From NCBI GenBank assembly GCA_036489755.1, contig DASXFD010000031.1, forward strand, positions 27,564 through 91,563: a stretch of DNA of 64,000 nt, given 5' to 3'. Below the pieces are notes generated by a model. It made no database searches. It had not been told where the DNA came from and saw nothing but the letters and a program-made list of their open reading frames with translations. Source of the stretch: JABFXX01 sp036489755. Its GTDB lineage: Bacteria > Myxococcota_A > Polyangia > Haliangiales > Haliangiaceae. Shown here in pieces: positions 54,809 through 64,000 of the stretch (positions within the stretch are counted from its first letter, which is position 1; each line of letters starts with the position of its first letter). The position numbers and the translations under genes are program-made.

Positions 54809-55195
54809 TTAGCCGTCCGGCGCCGGCTCGATCAGATCGAGCCGGTTGCCGTAGAGATCCTCGAACACGGCGACTGTTCCATAGCGCTCGTGTCGCGGTG
54901 CGGACGCGAAGCGAACGCCGCGCGCGATCAGTTGCGCGTGATCGCGCGCGAAGTCGTCGGTGTGGATGAACAGCCAGACGCGGCCGCCGCTCTGATCGCC
55001 GACGCGCGCGCGTTGTGCATCGGTTGCAGCGCGCGCGAGCACGAGCTCGGCGCCACCGCGCCCGCCGACGCGAACCCATCGCTTGCTCGCGCCGAGGTCG
55101 GTGTCTTCGAGTAGCTCGAACCCGAGCACGCCGACGTAGAACGCGATCGCTTCGTCGTAGTCGCGGACGAGCACGGAGACTTGGCCCACTCGCAT
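54809..55195 (-). CDS. Glyoxalase/VOC-fold protein
   Basis: 128 residues. Two beta-alpha-beta-beta-beta units: MRVGQVSVLVRDYDEAIAFYV, then GVLGFELLEDTDLG, and VWLFIHTDDFARDHAQLIARG, then TVAVFEDLYGNRLDLIEPAP. The closing F-x-D-x-x-G-N-x-x-x-L-x-E motif supplies the metal Glu; the other expected ligand positions (His/Gln/Glu) are only partly visible, so catalysis versus binding is open. ATG 55195 opens the conserved fold; an upstream start at 55249 would add an Arg/Pro leader. Single gene, 90 bp from the convergent smc end. Confidence 0.85.
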   Translation of the reverse strand: MRVGQVSVLVRDYDEAIAFYVGVLGFELLEDTDLGASKRWVRVGGRGGAELVLARAATDAQRARVGDQSGGRVWLFIHTDDFARDHAQLIARGVRFASAPRHERYGTVAVFEDLYGNRLDLIEPAPDG

Positions 55196-55379
55196 GAGCG
55201 CATCTTCGCGCGGGCCACTCCGAAAGGGGCCGAAGGCCCGAAGGGGCACGATGGCCGCTGTAAACCGATCGCGGAGGTCGAGGGTCTCTATCTGCAGAAG
55301 TTGCGAACGAGCGAATCAGGACGCGTGTAGGCCGCGCGGGCACCTTTCGCCATTCGTCGTCGACAAATGATGATCTCGA

Positions 55380-55399
55380 TTACGTCTTTTTCGACGTAA
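55380..55399. promoter_or_regulatory. Perfect 7-bp inverted repeat TTACGTC-N6-GACGTAA
   Basis: It sits in an AT-rich stretch 34 bp upstream of a -10-like TATAGT and 69 bp before the small membrane protein start. Two half-sites centred 13 bp apart resemble a dimeric regulator site; a hairpin is also possible. Confidence 0.5.
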
Positions 55400-55432
55400 A
55401 CGATGACAGTCCCAAGCGTGTTTGGTAATTTC

Positions 55433-55438
55433 TATAGT
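55433..55438 (+). promoter_or_regulatory. -10 element TATAGT of the 61-residue membrane protein gene
   Basis: TATAGT (5/6) ends 29 nt before ATG 55468 in locally AT-rich DNA. No good -35 lies 16-18 bp upstream (TCCCAA), so an activator may be needed; the inverted repeat at 55380-55399 is a candidate site. Confidence 0.4.
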
Positions 55439-55467
55439 GGGCGTTCGTTCGTCCCGAGGAGGCTTTG

Positions 55468-55653
55468 ATGAGCAACCTGAACGAGATCAAGGAACGGCAT
55501 CTGCGGGACCACTGGAAGGACGCGCTGTTCATCGCGGTCGCCGTCCTGCTGACCGCCATGTCTGTCGGCTCGGTCACCTCGAAGGTGGCCGGTCATCCGT
55601 CGCCGCACCAGTGGTCGCTCACGGTGATCGAGAATCCCGAGCTCGCGAAGTAG
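55468..55653 (+). CDS. 61-residue single-pass membrane protein
   Basis: Cytoplasmic charged N-terminus MSNLNEIKERHLRDHWKD, one transmembrane helix (ALFIAVAVLLTAMSVGSVTS) and a short periplasmic tail KVAGHPSPHQWSLTVIENPE. It has a strong SD (GAGGAGG) 7 nt before the ATG, its own -10 element and an upstream inverted repeat, all marks of an independently regulated small gene. The opening KERHLRDHWKD has a pH-sensitive look (three His in 61 residues), but that is speculation. Family unknown. It converges with the DUF58 gene of the MoxR operon. Confidence 0.75.
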   Translation: MSNLNEIKERHLRDHWKDALFIAVAVLLTAMSVGSVTSKVAGHPSPHQWSLTVIENPELAK

Positions 55654-55686
55654 CAGCCGCCGGCGCGTCACGGCGCCGCCGCGACG

Positions 55687-57369
55687 TCAGGCCGCGCGGC
55701 GGCGCGGGCGTAACACCTGATCGAGGGCCAGCCCGGGCGCGGCCTCGACGACCTGCACGCCGTACTTCGCGAGCAGGCGTCGGCCTGGCTCGATCGCCAT
55801 GTGGTGATCGCGGGCCAGGAGCTCGCGCACGCGTCGAGCGTGCAGCGTGGTGGCAGGCGGCAGGAACGCGGCGGCGGATGGCACCACCGCGATCACGCCG
55901 GCCGACGACCTCCGCAACCGCGCGAGCGCGCGGCGCGTGCGCGCCTCGTCTTCGGCGAAGCCTTGCAGATCCGAGATCAGGACGACGACGTCGGGCCGCG
56001 TCGACGTGACAGCGCGCTCGGCTGTCGCCGCAAATCCGGCGGCGCGCCGGCCGTGCTCCCAGCTCGTGCGGTACGGCAGCTCGATGCCGCGCATCCGGCA
56101 GAACAGCCGCAGCGGCCGGAGCTGCGCGTCGTCGTCGACGACCGGCGGAAGCTTCGCGCGCGGATCGACGGCGCGGCTGTCCTTGCCGGGCACCATCGTG
56201 TCGACGAGCCGCTTGCACAAGCGCGCGGTCGCGGCGACGTCGTAGAGCTGACCGTCGGGACCGGCCTGGATTTGCATCCATCGCGCGTCGTCGAGCGGCG
56301 GCGCGACCTTGACGCGGACGTCGATCGCTTCTTGATGGGCGAGGTAGCGCGCGACGAGCGCGACGAGCTCGCCCGCGGTGACGTCGGTGAGATCGGCGTC
56401 GACGATGCTGCGCGTGTCGAGCAGGCGATCGACGAGCTGCAGATAGTGGTGATGGCCGCTGTCGGGCGACAGCTCGACGACCGGGCGCGTGTCGAACGCG
56501 CACAGCCCGATGCGATCGCCGTTGCTGATCGCGGTGCGGCCGAGCGCGGCCACCGCATCGCACGCCCAATCGAGCGGCGTGCGGCCGAGCGCGCCTTGCC
56601 GCATGCCGCTGCCGACGTCGACAAGCGCGAGGTGGGTCGTCACGATCTCGTTCTCGAGGTCGCGCACCATCAGCTGCTGGCGCCGCGCGGTCGCCTTCCA
56701 GGCGATGAACTTGAACGGATCGCCGTGCGAGTGCTCGCGGATCTCGCGCAGCTCGCCCGACAGCCCGCGCCGCCGCACGTGATGCATGCCGACCTGCTCG
56801 TGAAGCGCGCCGCCGAGCGCGCGCACCGCATTGCCGCGCATCGCGAGCGTGCGCGGAAAGATCTTCACCGCGATCGGGTTCGGAAAGAACGCTTCGATGT
56901 CGAACAAGCCGAGCGCTTCGCCGAACGTGAGCGCCGCGCCGTGCAGCACGCGGTAACCGGCGGCGAGCGGGCGCACCGCGGTCGTCACCTCGACCTGCTG
57001 GCCGCGGCTGACGGTCGCGCTCGGCCGGTCGTCGATCGCGAGGCCCGAGGCCGCCAAGATATGCGTCGACAGGATGCGCAGGCGCCGGCTGCCGTGATTG
57101 CGGAACGCGAGGTGGAGCTGGAACGGCCGATCGACGGCGAGCGCGCCGCCGGGTTGGTCGCCCGGCGGCACCCACCACGACAGCTCGATCTTCTTGCGAC
57201 GCAGCAAGATCGCCGTCGGGTAGAACATCAAGTAGAGCGCGAGCAACACCGCGAGGATCACGCCCGCGAGCGCGACCAGCGGCGGCGAGCCGCGCAACGT
57301 GCCGACGATCAGGAACAAGAGCGCGGTGCCGAGCACCAGCTTGCCGCGCGTCGCGAGCCGCGGGATCAC
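55687..57369 (-). CDS. DUF58-domain protein (MoxR partner)
   Basis: 560 residues from GTG 57369. Two N-terminal helices (LVLGTALLFLIVGTLRG, LVALAGVILAVLLALYLMFY), a beta domain (about 60-190), then the DUF58 core with HSHGDPFKFIAWKATARRQQL, then MVRDLENE (about 205-235), the family hallmark, and a vWA-like fold (LALVDVGSGMRQGALG, DVVVLISDLQGFAED). The DxGxG-type line stands where a MIDAS DxSxS would be, so metal binding may be lost. It works with MoxR AAA+ ATPases in envelope or complex maturation. It is the last gene of the seven-gene operon, 12 bp after a 21-bp tandem repeat and in the same frame as moxR. Confidence 0.88.
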   Translation of the reverse strand: MIPRLATRGKLVLGTALLFLIVGTLRGSPPLVALAGVILAVLLALYLMFYPTAILLRRKKIELSWWVPPGDQPGGALAVDRPFQLHLAFRNHGSRRLRILSTHILAASGLAIDDRPSATVSRGQQVEVTTAVRPLAAGYRVLHGAALTFGEALGLFDIEAFFPNPIAVKIFPRTLAMRGNAVRALGGALHEQVGMHHVRRRGLSGELREIREHSHGDPFKFIAWKATARRQQLMVRDLENEIVTTHLALVDVGSGMRQGALGRTPLDWACDAVAALGRTAISNGDRIGLCAFDTRPVVELSPDSGHHHYLQLVDRLLDTRSIVDADLTDVTAGELVALVARYLAHQEAIDVRVKVAPPLDDARWMQIQAGPDGQLYDVAATARLCKRLVDTMVPGKDSRAVDPRAKLPPVVDDDAQLRPLRLFCRMRGIELPYRTSWEHGRRAAGFAATAERAVTSTRPDVVVLISDLQGFAEDEARTRRALARLRRSSAGVIAVVPSAAAFLPPATTLHARRVRELLARDHHMAIEPGRRLLAKYGVQVVEAAPGLALDQVLRPRRRAA

Positions 57370-57381
57370 CGGCGCGCCCCA

Positions 57382-57507
57382 ACGAGACGGTCCGGCGAGC
57401 GGACGAGACGGTCCGGCGAGCGGACGAGACGGTCCGGCGAGCGGACGAGATGGTCCGGCGAGCGGACGAGACGGTCCGGCGAGCGGACGAAGCGGTCCGG
57501 CGAGCGG
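57382..57507. repeat. Six tandem copies of a 21-bp unit
   Basis: Unit ACGAGACGGTCCGGCGAGCGG x 6 (126 bp), with one changed base in unit 4 and an AGAC-to-AAGC change in unit 6. On the minus strand each unit encodes PLAGPSR-type heptads in frame with both the moxR stop (TAG at 57514-57516) and the DUF58 GTG at 57369. No start codon lies inside the repeats. Confidence 0.9.
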
Positions 57508-57513
57508 ACCGAG

Positions 57514-58494
<981 letters not shown>

Positions 58495-58504
58495 GGGCTG
58501 GGCG

Positions 58505-59860
58505 TCAGGCTTCGCGTAGCTCGTGGCCTAGAGTACGACACAGCTCGGCCACGTCCCGGTACAGACTCTCGAAATCGCGGCGCGGTAGGTTGCCGGAGCT
58601 CCACGGCGCCGCGGCCTGGCTGCGGCTCGGCAATGCCCGCAGGCGCCGGTAGACGCGAGACAGCGCGATGCCGGCGTCGTTGCCGTGTGCGGTGGCGATC
58701 CGTGCGACGAGCTCGGCCTCCGACATCGTGTACAGCGGCTCGGCGTGGTTCGCGGCCTCGGCGAGGTACGTCTGGACCTGGTCGCGCAGGATGCACGCGA
58801 GCACGAGCAGTGGCCCGCGCGTCTCCGTGCGCGTGCGTCCGCGGCGGGTCGGCGGTGCGGCCGGTGCCGCGTCGGCCGCGGCTGCGCGATCGGCGCTGGC
58901 GACGAGCACGTGGGCGTCGTCGCGGCGCACCGGGCGCTTGAACCGCAGCCATGCGCCGTCGATGCGCGGGCCGCGCCGTACCGGCAGCGCGACGATCGCG
59001 AGCACGAGCAGGCCGAGGGCGAGCGCCGCGGCGACTGCTTTCATCGCGCCGGGCGTGAGCAGCCACTCGCTGCGCGCGCCGAGCCACTGATTGACGGCGT
59101 GGATCGTGCGCCCGGTCTTGCCGCCGCGCGGATCGTCGATGAACGGCTGCGGATCGCCGTACATCGGGACGTCGCCGCGGAGCAGCACGATGTGCGTCGC
59201 GCGGTGATCGCGATCGAGCCAGCGCAGGATGTTGATCGCGAGCTGCACGTTGCCGTGGAACGGCTCCTGCTGCATGCGGTTGATGAAGATGCTCGGATCG
59301 GACACGGCGACGAAGCGGCCGGTGCCGCGCTCGCCGGCGACCACGAGCGCGCCCTCGTCGAAGCCGATCACCGTGGTCGCGCCTTCGACGTGCTCGAGCG
59401 CGGCCGGATGGTTCGTCACGACCTCGCCGACGTCGCGCGCGATCGGATGATCGCTCTGCGCGGTCGCGATCGGCGCCCACACGCGGCCTTCGTACGTGCG
59501 GCTCGCCTTCGGGATGCGCGAGCTCGCGCGCAACAGGCCCAAGCCGGTCATCGCGTCTTCGCCCTGGCCGAAGTCGTCGGCGATCACGACGTTGCCGCCG
59601 GCCTCGACGAACGCGACGAGCCGAGACGGGTCGACGCGGCGCGTGGGATAGATGAGGAACAGGATGTCGTTGGCGCCGAGCTCGTTCCAGTCGAGCTCGG
59701 AGACCGGCGTCACGGTGTAGCCGCCGCCTTCGGCGAGCGCGACGAACTGCGCCATGCCGTTCCACGCCGAGCTGTGCGGATCGTAGTCGGCCATGTCGTC
59801 GGCGCGCGCGACGGGCGCCGCGAGCACGCACGCGATCGCGATGCCGAGCGCGCGCTTCAC
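58505..59860 (-). CDS. DUF4350-domain membrane protein
   Basis: 451 residues from GTG 59860, overlapping the roadblock-like stop (GTGA). Signal peptide VKRALGIAIACVLAAPVARA, DUF4350 start YDPHSSAWNGMAQFVALAEGG, then LGANDILFLIYPTRRVDPSRL and GGNVVIADDFGQGEDA (a GATase1-like Rossmann layout). The central part, TGRFVAVSDPSIFINRMQQE, then NVQLAINILRWLDR, is typical of the family. One helix (VAAALALGLLVLAIVALPVR, about 285-305) leads to a basic cytoplasmic C-terminus. DUF4350 proteins recur with MoxR/DUF58. Likely a membrane component of the same complex. Confidence 0.85.
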   Translation of the reverse strand: MKRALGIAIACVLAAPVARADDMADYDPHSSAWNGMAQFVALAEGGGYTVTPVSELDWNELGANDILFLIYPTRRVDPSRLVAFVEAGGNVVIADDFGQGEDAMTGLGLLRASSRIPKASRTYEGRVWAPIATAQSDHPIARDVGEVVTNHPAALEHVEGATTVIGFDEGALVVAGERGTGRFVAVSDPSIFINRMQQEPFHGNVQLAINILRWLDRDHRATHIVLLRGDVPMYGDPQPFIDDPRGGKTGRTIHAVNQWLGARSEWLLTPGAMKAVAAALALGLLVLAIVALPVRRGPRIDGAWLRFKRPVRRDDAHVLVASADRAAAADAAPAAPPTRRGRTRTETRGPLLVLACILRDQVQTYLAEAANHAEPLYTMSEAELVARIATAHGNDAGIALSRVYRRLRALPSRSQAAAPWSSGNLPRRDFESLYRDVAELCRTLGHELREA

Positions 59861-60228
59861 GCCATCTCCCGGCGCAGCTCGAGCGCGGCGACGCGCAGGT
59901 GCTCGACCGCGGTCGTGAGCGGTACGGAGTGCCGGCACGCGAGCAGCGCGAAGTAGCCGTCGTCGACCATGTGGACGACGATCTCGATCGATTCGTGCTG
60001 CGCGATGAAGTACTCGGGGCCGCCGAAATGCATCGTGCCGAACGCGGCCGTGAGCTGGCTGAGCACCACGCCGTAGTGCGCGGTCAGCACGGCCCAATCG
60101 TGCGGATCCATCGTCGAGAAGCTGTCGACCATCTCGCCTTCGGAATCGGCGAACGCGCCGCCGATCGCGTGCGGCGTGGATTCGACCGCGCGCCGCAAGA
60201 TCGCCGCGAACGGGGTCTTCACGGTCAT
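59857..60228 (-). CDS. Roadblock/LC7-like small protein
   Basis: 123 residues. Alpha/beta layout of the roadblock/longin class: helix AAILRRAVESTPHAIGGAFAD, strand and turn SEGEMVDSFST, helix HDWAVLTAHYGVVLSQLTAAF, then strands EYFIAQHESIEIVVHMVDDGY and FALLACRHSVP, and a closing helix. In Myxococcota the roadblock protein MglB controls the Ras-like GTPase MglA; whether this one meets a GTPase is unknown, and no GTPase gene is nearby. Start and stop overlap both neighbours by 4 bp (ATGA 60225-60228, GTGA 59857-59860), so expression is tightly tied to the operon. The assignment is fold-level inference. Confidence 0.65.
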   Translation of the reverse strand: MTVKTPFAAILRRAVESTPHAIGGAFADSEGEMVDSFSTMDPHDWAVLTAHYGVVLSQLTAAFGTMHFGGPEYFIAQHESIEIVVHMVDDGYFALLACRHSVPLTTAVEHLRVAALELRREMA

Positions 60229-61115
60229 TGCACGGCCTCGAGCTTGGGCAGGTTCGCCGTGACGAGCTGTGTGCGAATGCCGAGCTGCTTGCGGATGCGC
60301 TCGACCCAGATCGGGAAGAACTCGCGCTTGACGTCGGGCATCAGCGCGCGCGCGACCTCGTCGTCGCTCGGCGAGGTCGCCGGCACGTCCTCGGTCCACG
60401 CGACCACGTCCCAGCCCCACTTGGTACGCACCGCGCTCGACGTGCGGCCAACCTCCGGAATCGCGAACAGCGCCTCCGCGTAGCCGGGATCGATCGATGC
60501 GCCCTTGCGATACGGCGGCACGTCCTCGTGCTTGAGCGGCGTGGCACCGGCGACGTTTTGCGCGAGCGCGAGGAGTTGCGGGCCGAGCAACCCGCGCTCG
60601 GGTGCGAGCGCCGCCGCGATCTGATCCGCGAGCTGATGTGCGGCGTCGTTCTGCGCGGGCGTCGCGTTCGCCGGCACCTCGACGCGCACGTACGACGAGC
60701 CGCGATACGCCTCGTGGCGCACGTGGAACAGGTTGCGGCCGACGAACATGTTCCAGTTGCCGCCGAACTGCGCGGGCTGCGTGAAGCCGTCCTCGTACGC
60801 CGATCCGACGAGCCGGCTGACCATCGCCGTGCGCGTCGCGACCGCGACGTCGGGGTTGGTCGCAAACGCGCTACCGGCCTGCGCGAGCAGCTCGAAGTCG
60901 ATGCATTGCTGGAGCGCCGTCTGCTTGTCAGCGCCGCGGGCGGCCTGACCTTGCAGGCACGCGCCGTAGATCGGCTTGCCGTTCACGGTCGCGACGACGA
61001 CGTCGCCCGGCGCCGGCGTTGGATCGAACGATGCGGGCGGCCCGACGGGCGCCGGCGGTGCGGACGGCGCGCCGCAACCGAGCACGAGTACGAGTACGAG
61101 TACGACACTACGCAT
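60225..61115 (-). CDS. Parvulin-like peptidyl-prolyl isomerase lipoprotein
   Basis: 296 residues. Lipobox VLGC (MRSVVLVLVLVLGCGAP), an Ala/Pro tether, a SurA/PrsA-type N-terminal helical part (VVVATVNGKPIYGACLQGQAA, LQQCIDFELLAQAGSAFATNP) and a compact rotamase-like domain (HVRHEAYRGSSYVRVEVPANA to GRTSSAVRTKWGWDVVAWTED, about 120-245). The parvulin hallmark ...G.vS.v.t..GwHii is recognisable as TSSAVRTKWGWDVVAW, lacking the usual His. It probably folds or escorts envelope proteins assembled by the MoxR complex. It overlaps the roadblock-like gene by 4 bp. Confidence 0.78.
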   Translation of the reverse strand: MRSVVLVLVLVLGCGAPSAPPAPVGPPASFDPTPAPGDVVVATVNGKPIYGACLQGQAARGADKQTALQQCIDFELLAQAGSAFATNPDVAVATRTAMVSRLVGSAYEDGFTQPAQFGGNWNMFVGRNLFHVRHEAYRGSSYVRVEVPANATPAQNDAAHQLADQIAAALAPERGLLGPQLLALAQNVAGATPLKHEDVPPYRKGASIDPGYAEALFAIPEVGRTSSAVRTKWGWDVVAWTEDVPATSPSDDEVARALMPDVKREFFPIWVERIRKQLGIRTQLVTANLPKLEAVQ

Positions 61116-61116
61116 G

Positions 61117-61305
61117 TCAGTCGCGCTGCACCAAGGCGAGCCTCGCCATCTCTTTGCCGACGGAGATCACGGCGACGCCGATCACCATCACCAGCAGCGC
61201 GGCCACGTAGTCGCGGCGCGCCAGGTAATCGAGCGTCTCCTTGAAGAAGAACAAGCTGCCGCCGATCAGCGCGACGGCGAGGATCTCGAAGAAGTAACGC
61301 CTCAT
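61117..61305 (-). CDS. 62-residue two-helix membrane protein
   Basis: MRRYFFEILAVALIGGSLFF, FKETLDYLARRDYVAALLVM, then VIGVAVISVGKEMARLALVQ and a final RD: two hydrophobic segments with charged ends. Start and stop overlap or abut its neighbours (ATGA with the upstream gene at 61302-61305; 1-bp gap to the parvulin-like start), so it is surely translated with the operon. Family unknown. Confidence 0.75.
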   Translation of the reverse strand: MRRYFFEILAVALIGGSLFFFKETLDYLARRDYVAALLVMVIGVAVISVGKEMARLALVQRD

Positions 61306-62117
61306 GCGATATGCCTCATTAGTACGAGTGCGAGCATGGCCGCGAGCGCGAGTGCGACCGCGGCGTAGAATCGCGCGCGCGGCTTGCCGGTCTTGGCGTC
61401 GACGCGCGAGCGAGTGAGCGCGGTGACGAGATCGCGATCGCCGGTGCGGTGCGGCCGGAGCACGCCCAGGAACGCGTAGTGATACACGCCGAGCCACAGG
61501 CCGATCGCGCCGACCGTGAGCGCGGTCGTCATCAGCGCGACGCGGCCGGGGTACATCTTGCCCAAGAAGTCGGCGATCGCCGTGTCGTAGTCGACCCACG
61601 CGATCAGCGCGGCCGGGAAGATGAGCGACAGCGCGGTCAGGCCCCAGTACACGCGCTCGCGGCGTCGCCACCGCGTCGCCGGACCTTGCTGCGCGGACGA
61701 CAGCATGCGGATCGATCGCGGCGCGGGCGGCTCGTGAAACGTCGTGAAGAACGACACGCCGAACAGGTACGCGATGACGCCCGCGGCAACGAGCGCGAAC
61801 CGGAACTCGCTGTAGACGTGTTGGCTCGCCAGCTGCGGCTCGAGCGACACCGGCAGCAGCACGGCCGCCGGGAACAACCCGAGCAAGACGCCTTCGGAGC
61901 GCCGCACCAGGCCGAGCACGAGCACCGCGAACGGCAGCATCGCCGCGAAGATGCGGAGCCCGCCGTGCAGCGCGCCGACGTAGATCGCCGGCAGGATCAC
62001 GATCGAGATCCAAACGTTCGTGCCGAGCGCGAACGCGACCACGTCGGCGAAGGTGCGCCATCTGCGGGCTGTCGTGTGCTCCGCCACCAGCCTTGAATGT
62101 ACAACGCGTTCCGGCAT
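61302..62117 (-). CDS. Polytopic membrane protein, first gene of the MoxR operon
   Basis: 271 residues with about seven helices (VVAFALGTNVWISIVILPAIY, LRIFAAMLPFAVLVLGLV, GVLLGLFPAAVLLPVSLE, FRFALVAAGVIAYLFGVSFF, YWGLTALSLIFPAALIAWVD, LMTTALTVGAIGLWLGVYHY, FYAAVALALAAMLALVLM). A short basic N-terminus precedes helix 1. No family recognised. The start is uncertain: ATG 62117 is used; ATG 62130 has AAGG 5 nt upstream, and GTG 62087 is a shorter choice. The two longer starts overlap the 5' end of the divergent zinc-ribbon gene. Confidence 0.75.
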   Translation of the reverse strand: MPERVVHSRLVAEHTTARRWRTFADVVAFALGTNVWISIVILPAIYVGALHGGLRIFAAMLPFAVLVLGLVRRSEGVLLGLFPAAVLLPVSLEPQLASQHVYSEFRFALVAAGVIAYLFGVSFFTTFHEPPAPRSIRMLSSAQQGPATRWRRRERVYWGLTALSLIFPAALIAWVDYDTAIADFLGKMYPGRVALMTTALTVGAIGLWLGVYHYAFLGVLRPHRTGDRDLVTALTRSRVDAKTGKPRARFYAAVALALAAMLALVLMRHIA

Positions 62118-62127
62118 GATGCCCGGC

Positions 62128-62520
62128 ATGTCGACCTTCTGGGAGGGTTTCTGGACGAACACCGTCGTGTACCGAGACGAGCTCAATCGGGCGCTCGCGA
62201 TCGAGGCAAACGACGTCAGCGCGCTGTCGTCGCGCGCGCACGACCAGGCGCACGCGATCCACGAGCTCCAGCTCACCGTCGCCGCCCTCATGCAGGTCCT
62301 CGCCGAGCTCGGCCGGCTCGATCCGCACGCGGTCCAGTCCAAGGTCGAGGCCGCGGTCGCCGAGCTGCGGCCGCCACCGCCGAAGCCGAACGAGGCGCAT
62401 CCCCACAAGACGGCGACGCCGGTCTTCGAGGTGCGCTGCGACAAGTGCGGCGAGGTCGTGCCGTCGACCCGCACGACGATCACCGCACGAGGCACGCTCT
62501 GTGATCGGTGCGCGGCATGA
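62128..62520 (+). CDS. Coiled-coil protein with C-terminal zinc ribbon
   Basis: 130 residues. Helical first 80 residues (VVYRDELNRALAIEANDVSAL, ALMQVLAELGRLDPHAVQSKV), a Pro linker (ELRPPPPKPNEAHPHK) and a zinc-ribbon end, VRCDKCGEVVPSTRTTITAR, then GTLCDRCAA (CxxC...CxxC). The ribbon resembles those of small nucleic-acid or ribosome-associated proteins, but no partner is evident. ATGs at 62116 and 62119 in the same frame are alternative starts and would overlap the divergent gene more. Its stop overlaps the cmk start (ATGA 62517-62520), so it belongs to the cmk-rpsA unit. Confidence 0.75.
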   Translation: MSTFWEGFWTNTVVYRDELNRALAIEANDVSALSSRAHDQAHAIHELQLTVAALMQVLAELGRLDPHAVQSKVEAAVAELRPPPPKPNEAHPHKTATPVFEVRCDKCGEVVPSTRTTITARGTLCDRCAA

Positions 62521-63191
62521 AGCCAGTCGTCGTGACGATCGATGGGCCGGCCGGTGCCGGCAAGTCGACGGTCGCCAAGCAGCTGGCGCGAAAGCTCGGC
62601 TACCGGCTGCTCGACACGGGCGCGATCTATCGATCGGTCGCGCTCGTGGCGAACCGCCGCGGCGTGCCGTGGACCGATGCCGACGGCTTGGCCGAGCTCG
62701 CGCGTGACCTCGACATCCGCTTCGAGCTCGTGGGCGAGACCAACCAGGTGTTCTTGGCCGATGAGGACGTCAGCACGGCCATCCGAACCCCTGAAATCTC
62801 GCAGGGCGCATCGCAAGTCTCGGCTCACCCGCCGGTGCGCGCCGCGCTCCTGGACCTCCAGCGCCGGCTCGGCGCCGGTGGCGGGGTGGTTGTCGAGGGC
62901 CGCGACACCGGGACCGTGGTCTTCCCGACCGCCAAGGCCAAGTTCTTCCTGGTCGCGACGCCCGACGAGCGCGCTCGCCGGCGGGTCGCCGAGCTGGCCG
63001 AGCGCGGCACGGTCGTCGACCACGCCGCAACCCTGCGGGAGATCGCCGAGCGCGACGGCCGCGACGCCGGCCGGGAGGTGGCGCCGATGAAGCCTGCTCC
63101 GGATGCGGTGCTCATCGATAGCAGCACCATGTCGGTCGAGGCCGTGGTCGACGCGATGGCCAAAGCCTGCCTAGCCAACGGTTCTGGTTGA
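62517..63191 (+). CDS. cmk: Cytidylate kinase
   Basis: 224 residues. P-loop TIDGPAGAGKSTVAKQLARKL (about 8-28), LLDTGAIYRSVAL (CMP binding), PEISQGASQVSAHPPVRAALL, the family motif VVEGRDTGTVVFPTAKAKFFL (about 125-145) and a lid ERARRRVAELAERG. Phosphorylates CMP and dCMP with ATP. It precedes rpsA, the conserved cmk-rpsA order. ATG 62517 overlaps the zinc-ribbon stop; a GTG at 62508 is less likely. Confidence 0.96.
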   Translation: MKPVVVTIDGPAGAGKSTVAKQLARKLGYRLLDTGAIYRSVALVANRRGVPWTDADGLAELARDLDIRFELVGETNQVFLADEDVSTAIRTPEISQGASQVSAHPPVRAALLDLQRRLGAGGGVVVEGRDTGTVVFPTAKAKFFLVATPDERARRRVAELAERGTVVDHAATLREIAERDGRDAGREVAPMKPAPDAVLIDSSTMSVEAVVDAMAKACLANGSG

Positions 63192-63216
63192 CAAAGCTGC
63201 ACGTGGAAGGTACCAA
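63188..63216 (+). promoter_or_regulatory. Sigma70-type promoter TTGACA-17-TACCAA before rpsA
   Basis: Perfect -35 TTGACA (63188-63193, overlapping the cmk stop), 17-bp spacer and a weak -10 TACCAA (63211-63216). It would give a leader of about 65 nt before ATG 63287. Confidence 0.5.
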
Positions 63217-63286
63217 GTGCGCCCTGCCGGGGGACCGCCTCGTCGGTCAAATCCAACCTCGGTAGCTGTAGGAGAGCTGCTTGATT

Positions 63287-64000
<714 letters not shown>

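Noticed and set aside
57382..57507. Tandem repeats considered as a CRISPR array
   Set aside because: Units are contiguous with no unique spacers, and no cas gene is nearby.

Overview
The window is GC-rich, densely coded bacterial DNA with many GTG starts. The gene families point to a member of the Myxococcota (delta-proteobacterial, Gram-negative): TamA/TamB, tandem outer-membrane beta-barrel proteins, about nine predicted lipoproteins, FHA-GGDEF and hybrid-kinase signalling, a roadblock-like protein and MoxR/DUF58. Placement near Kofleriaceae/Haliangium is an inference from gene content only. I see no rRNA, tRNA, CRISPR array, insertion sequence or prophage.

Layout. 1-4.1 kb (minus): a polyferredoxin fused to HEAT-like repeats (cut by the left edge) below a CXXCH-containing envelope protein. 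4.2-8.9 kb (plus): transketolase, then a MEDS sensor overlapping a hybrid histidine kinase. 8.9-15.8 kb (minus): lipoproteins and secreted proteins, an RGG-rich disordered protein, an M1 peptidase and Ppx. 15.8-17.9 kb: a small island with three copies of a 110-bp repeat element, a LamG lipoprotein and a decayed NUDIX gene. 17.9-22.5 kb (minus): a MacA/ABC exporter with two different permeases. 22.5-29.4 kb: a 2Fe-2S protein, GST, ECF sigma factor, ApaG, CAP protein, citrate synthase, TPR/beta-barrel protein and penicillin-binding transpeptidase. 29.4-33.4 kb (plus): lipoprotein, FHA-diguanylate cyclase, histidine kinase, ModB, ModC and a membrane protein. 33.4-44.6 kb (minus): lipoprotein, YgfZ, thioesterase, a 45-residue basic protein, TamA-like and TamB. 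44.8-55.2 kb: PDZ protein, lipoprotein, two beta-barrel proteins, FtsY, an Ig-like/carboxypeptidase-regulatory membrane protein, SMC and a glyoxalase-fold protein. 55.4-62.1 kb: a 61-residue membrane protein and a seven-gene minus-strand operon (DUF58, MoxR, DUF4350, roadblock-like, parvulin-like and two membrane proteins). 62.1-64 kb (plus): zinc-ribbon protein, cytidylate kinase and ribosomal protein S1 (cut by the right edge).

Three observations stand out. The first is a three-copy 110-bp element with 104-108 of 110 bases identical between copies; two inverted copies bracket a NUDIX pseudogene. The second is that many genes have a TGnTAnnnT-like extended -10 motif ending only 5-12 nt before the start codon, which suggests widespread leaderless transcription. 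The third is the MoxR operon, where a 21-bp tandem repeat lies between moxR and DUF58, in frame with both and separated from moxR by a single TAG.
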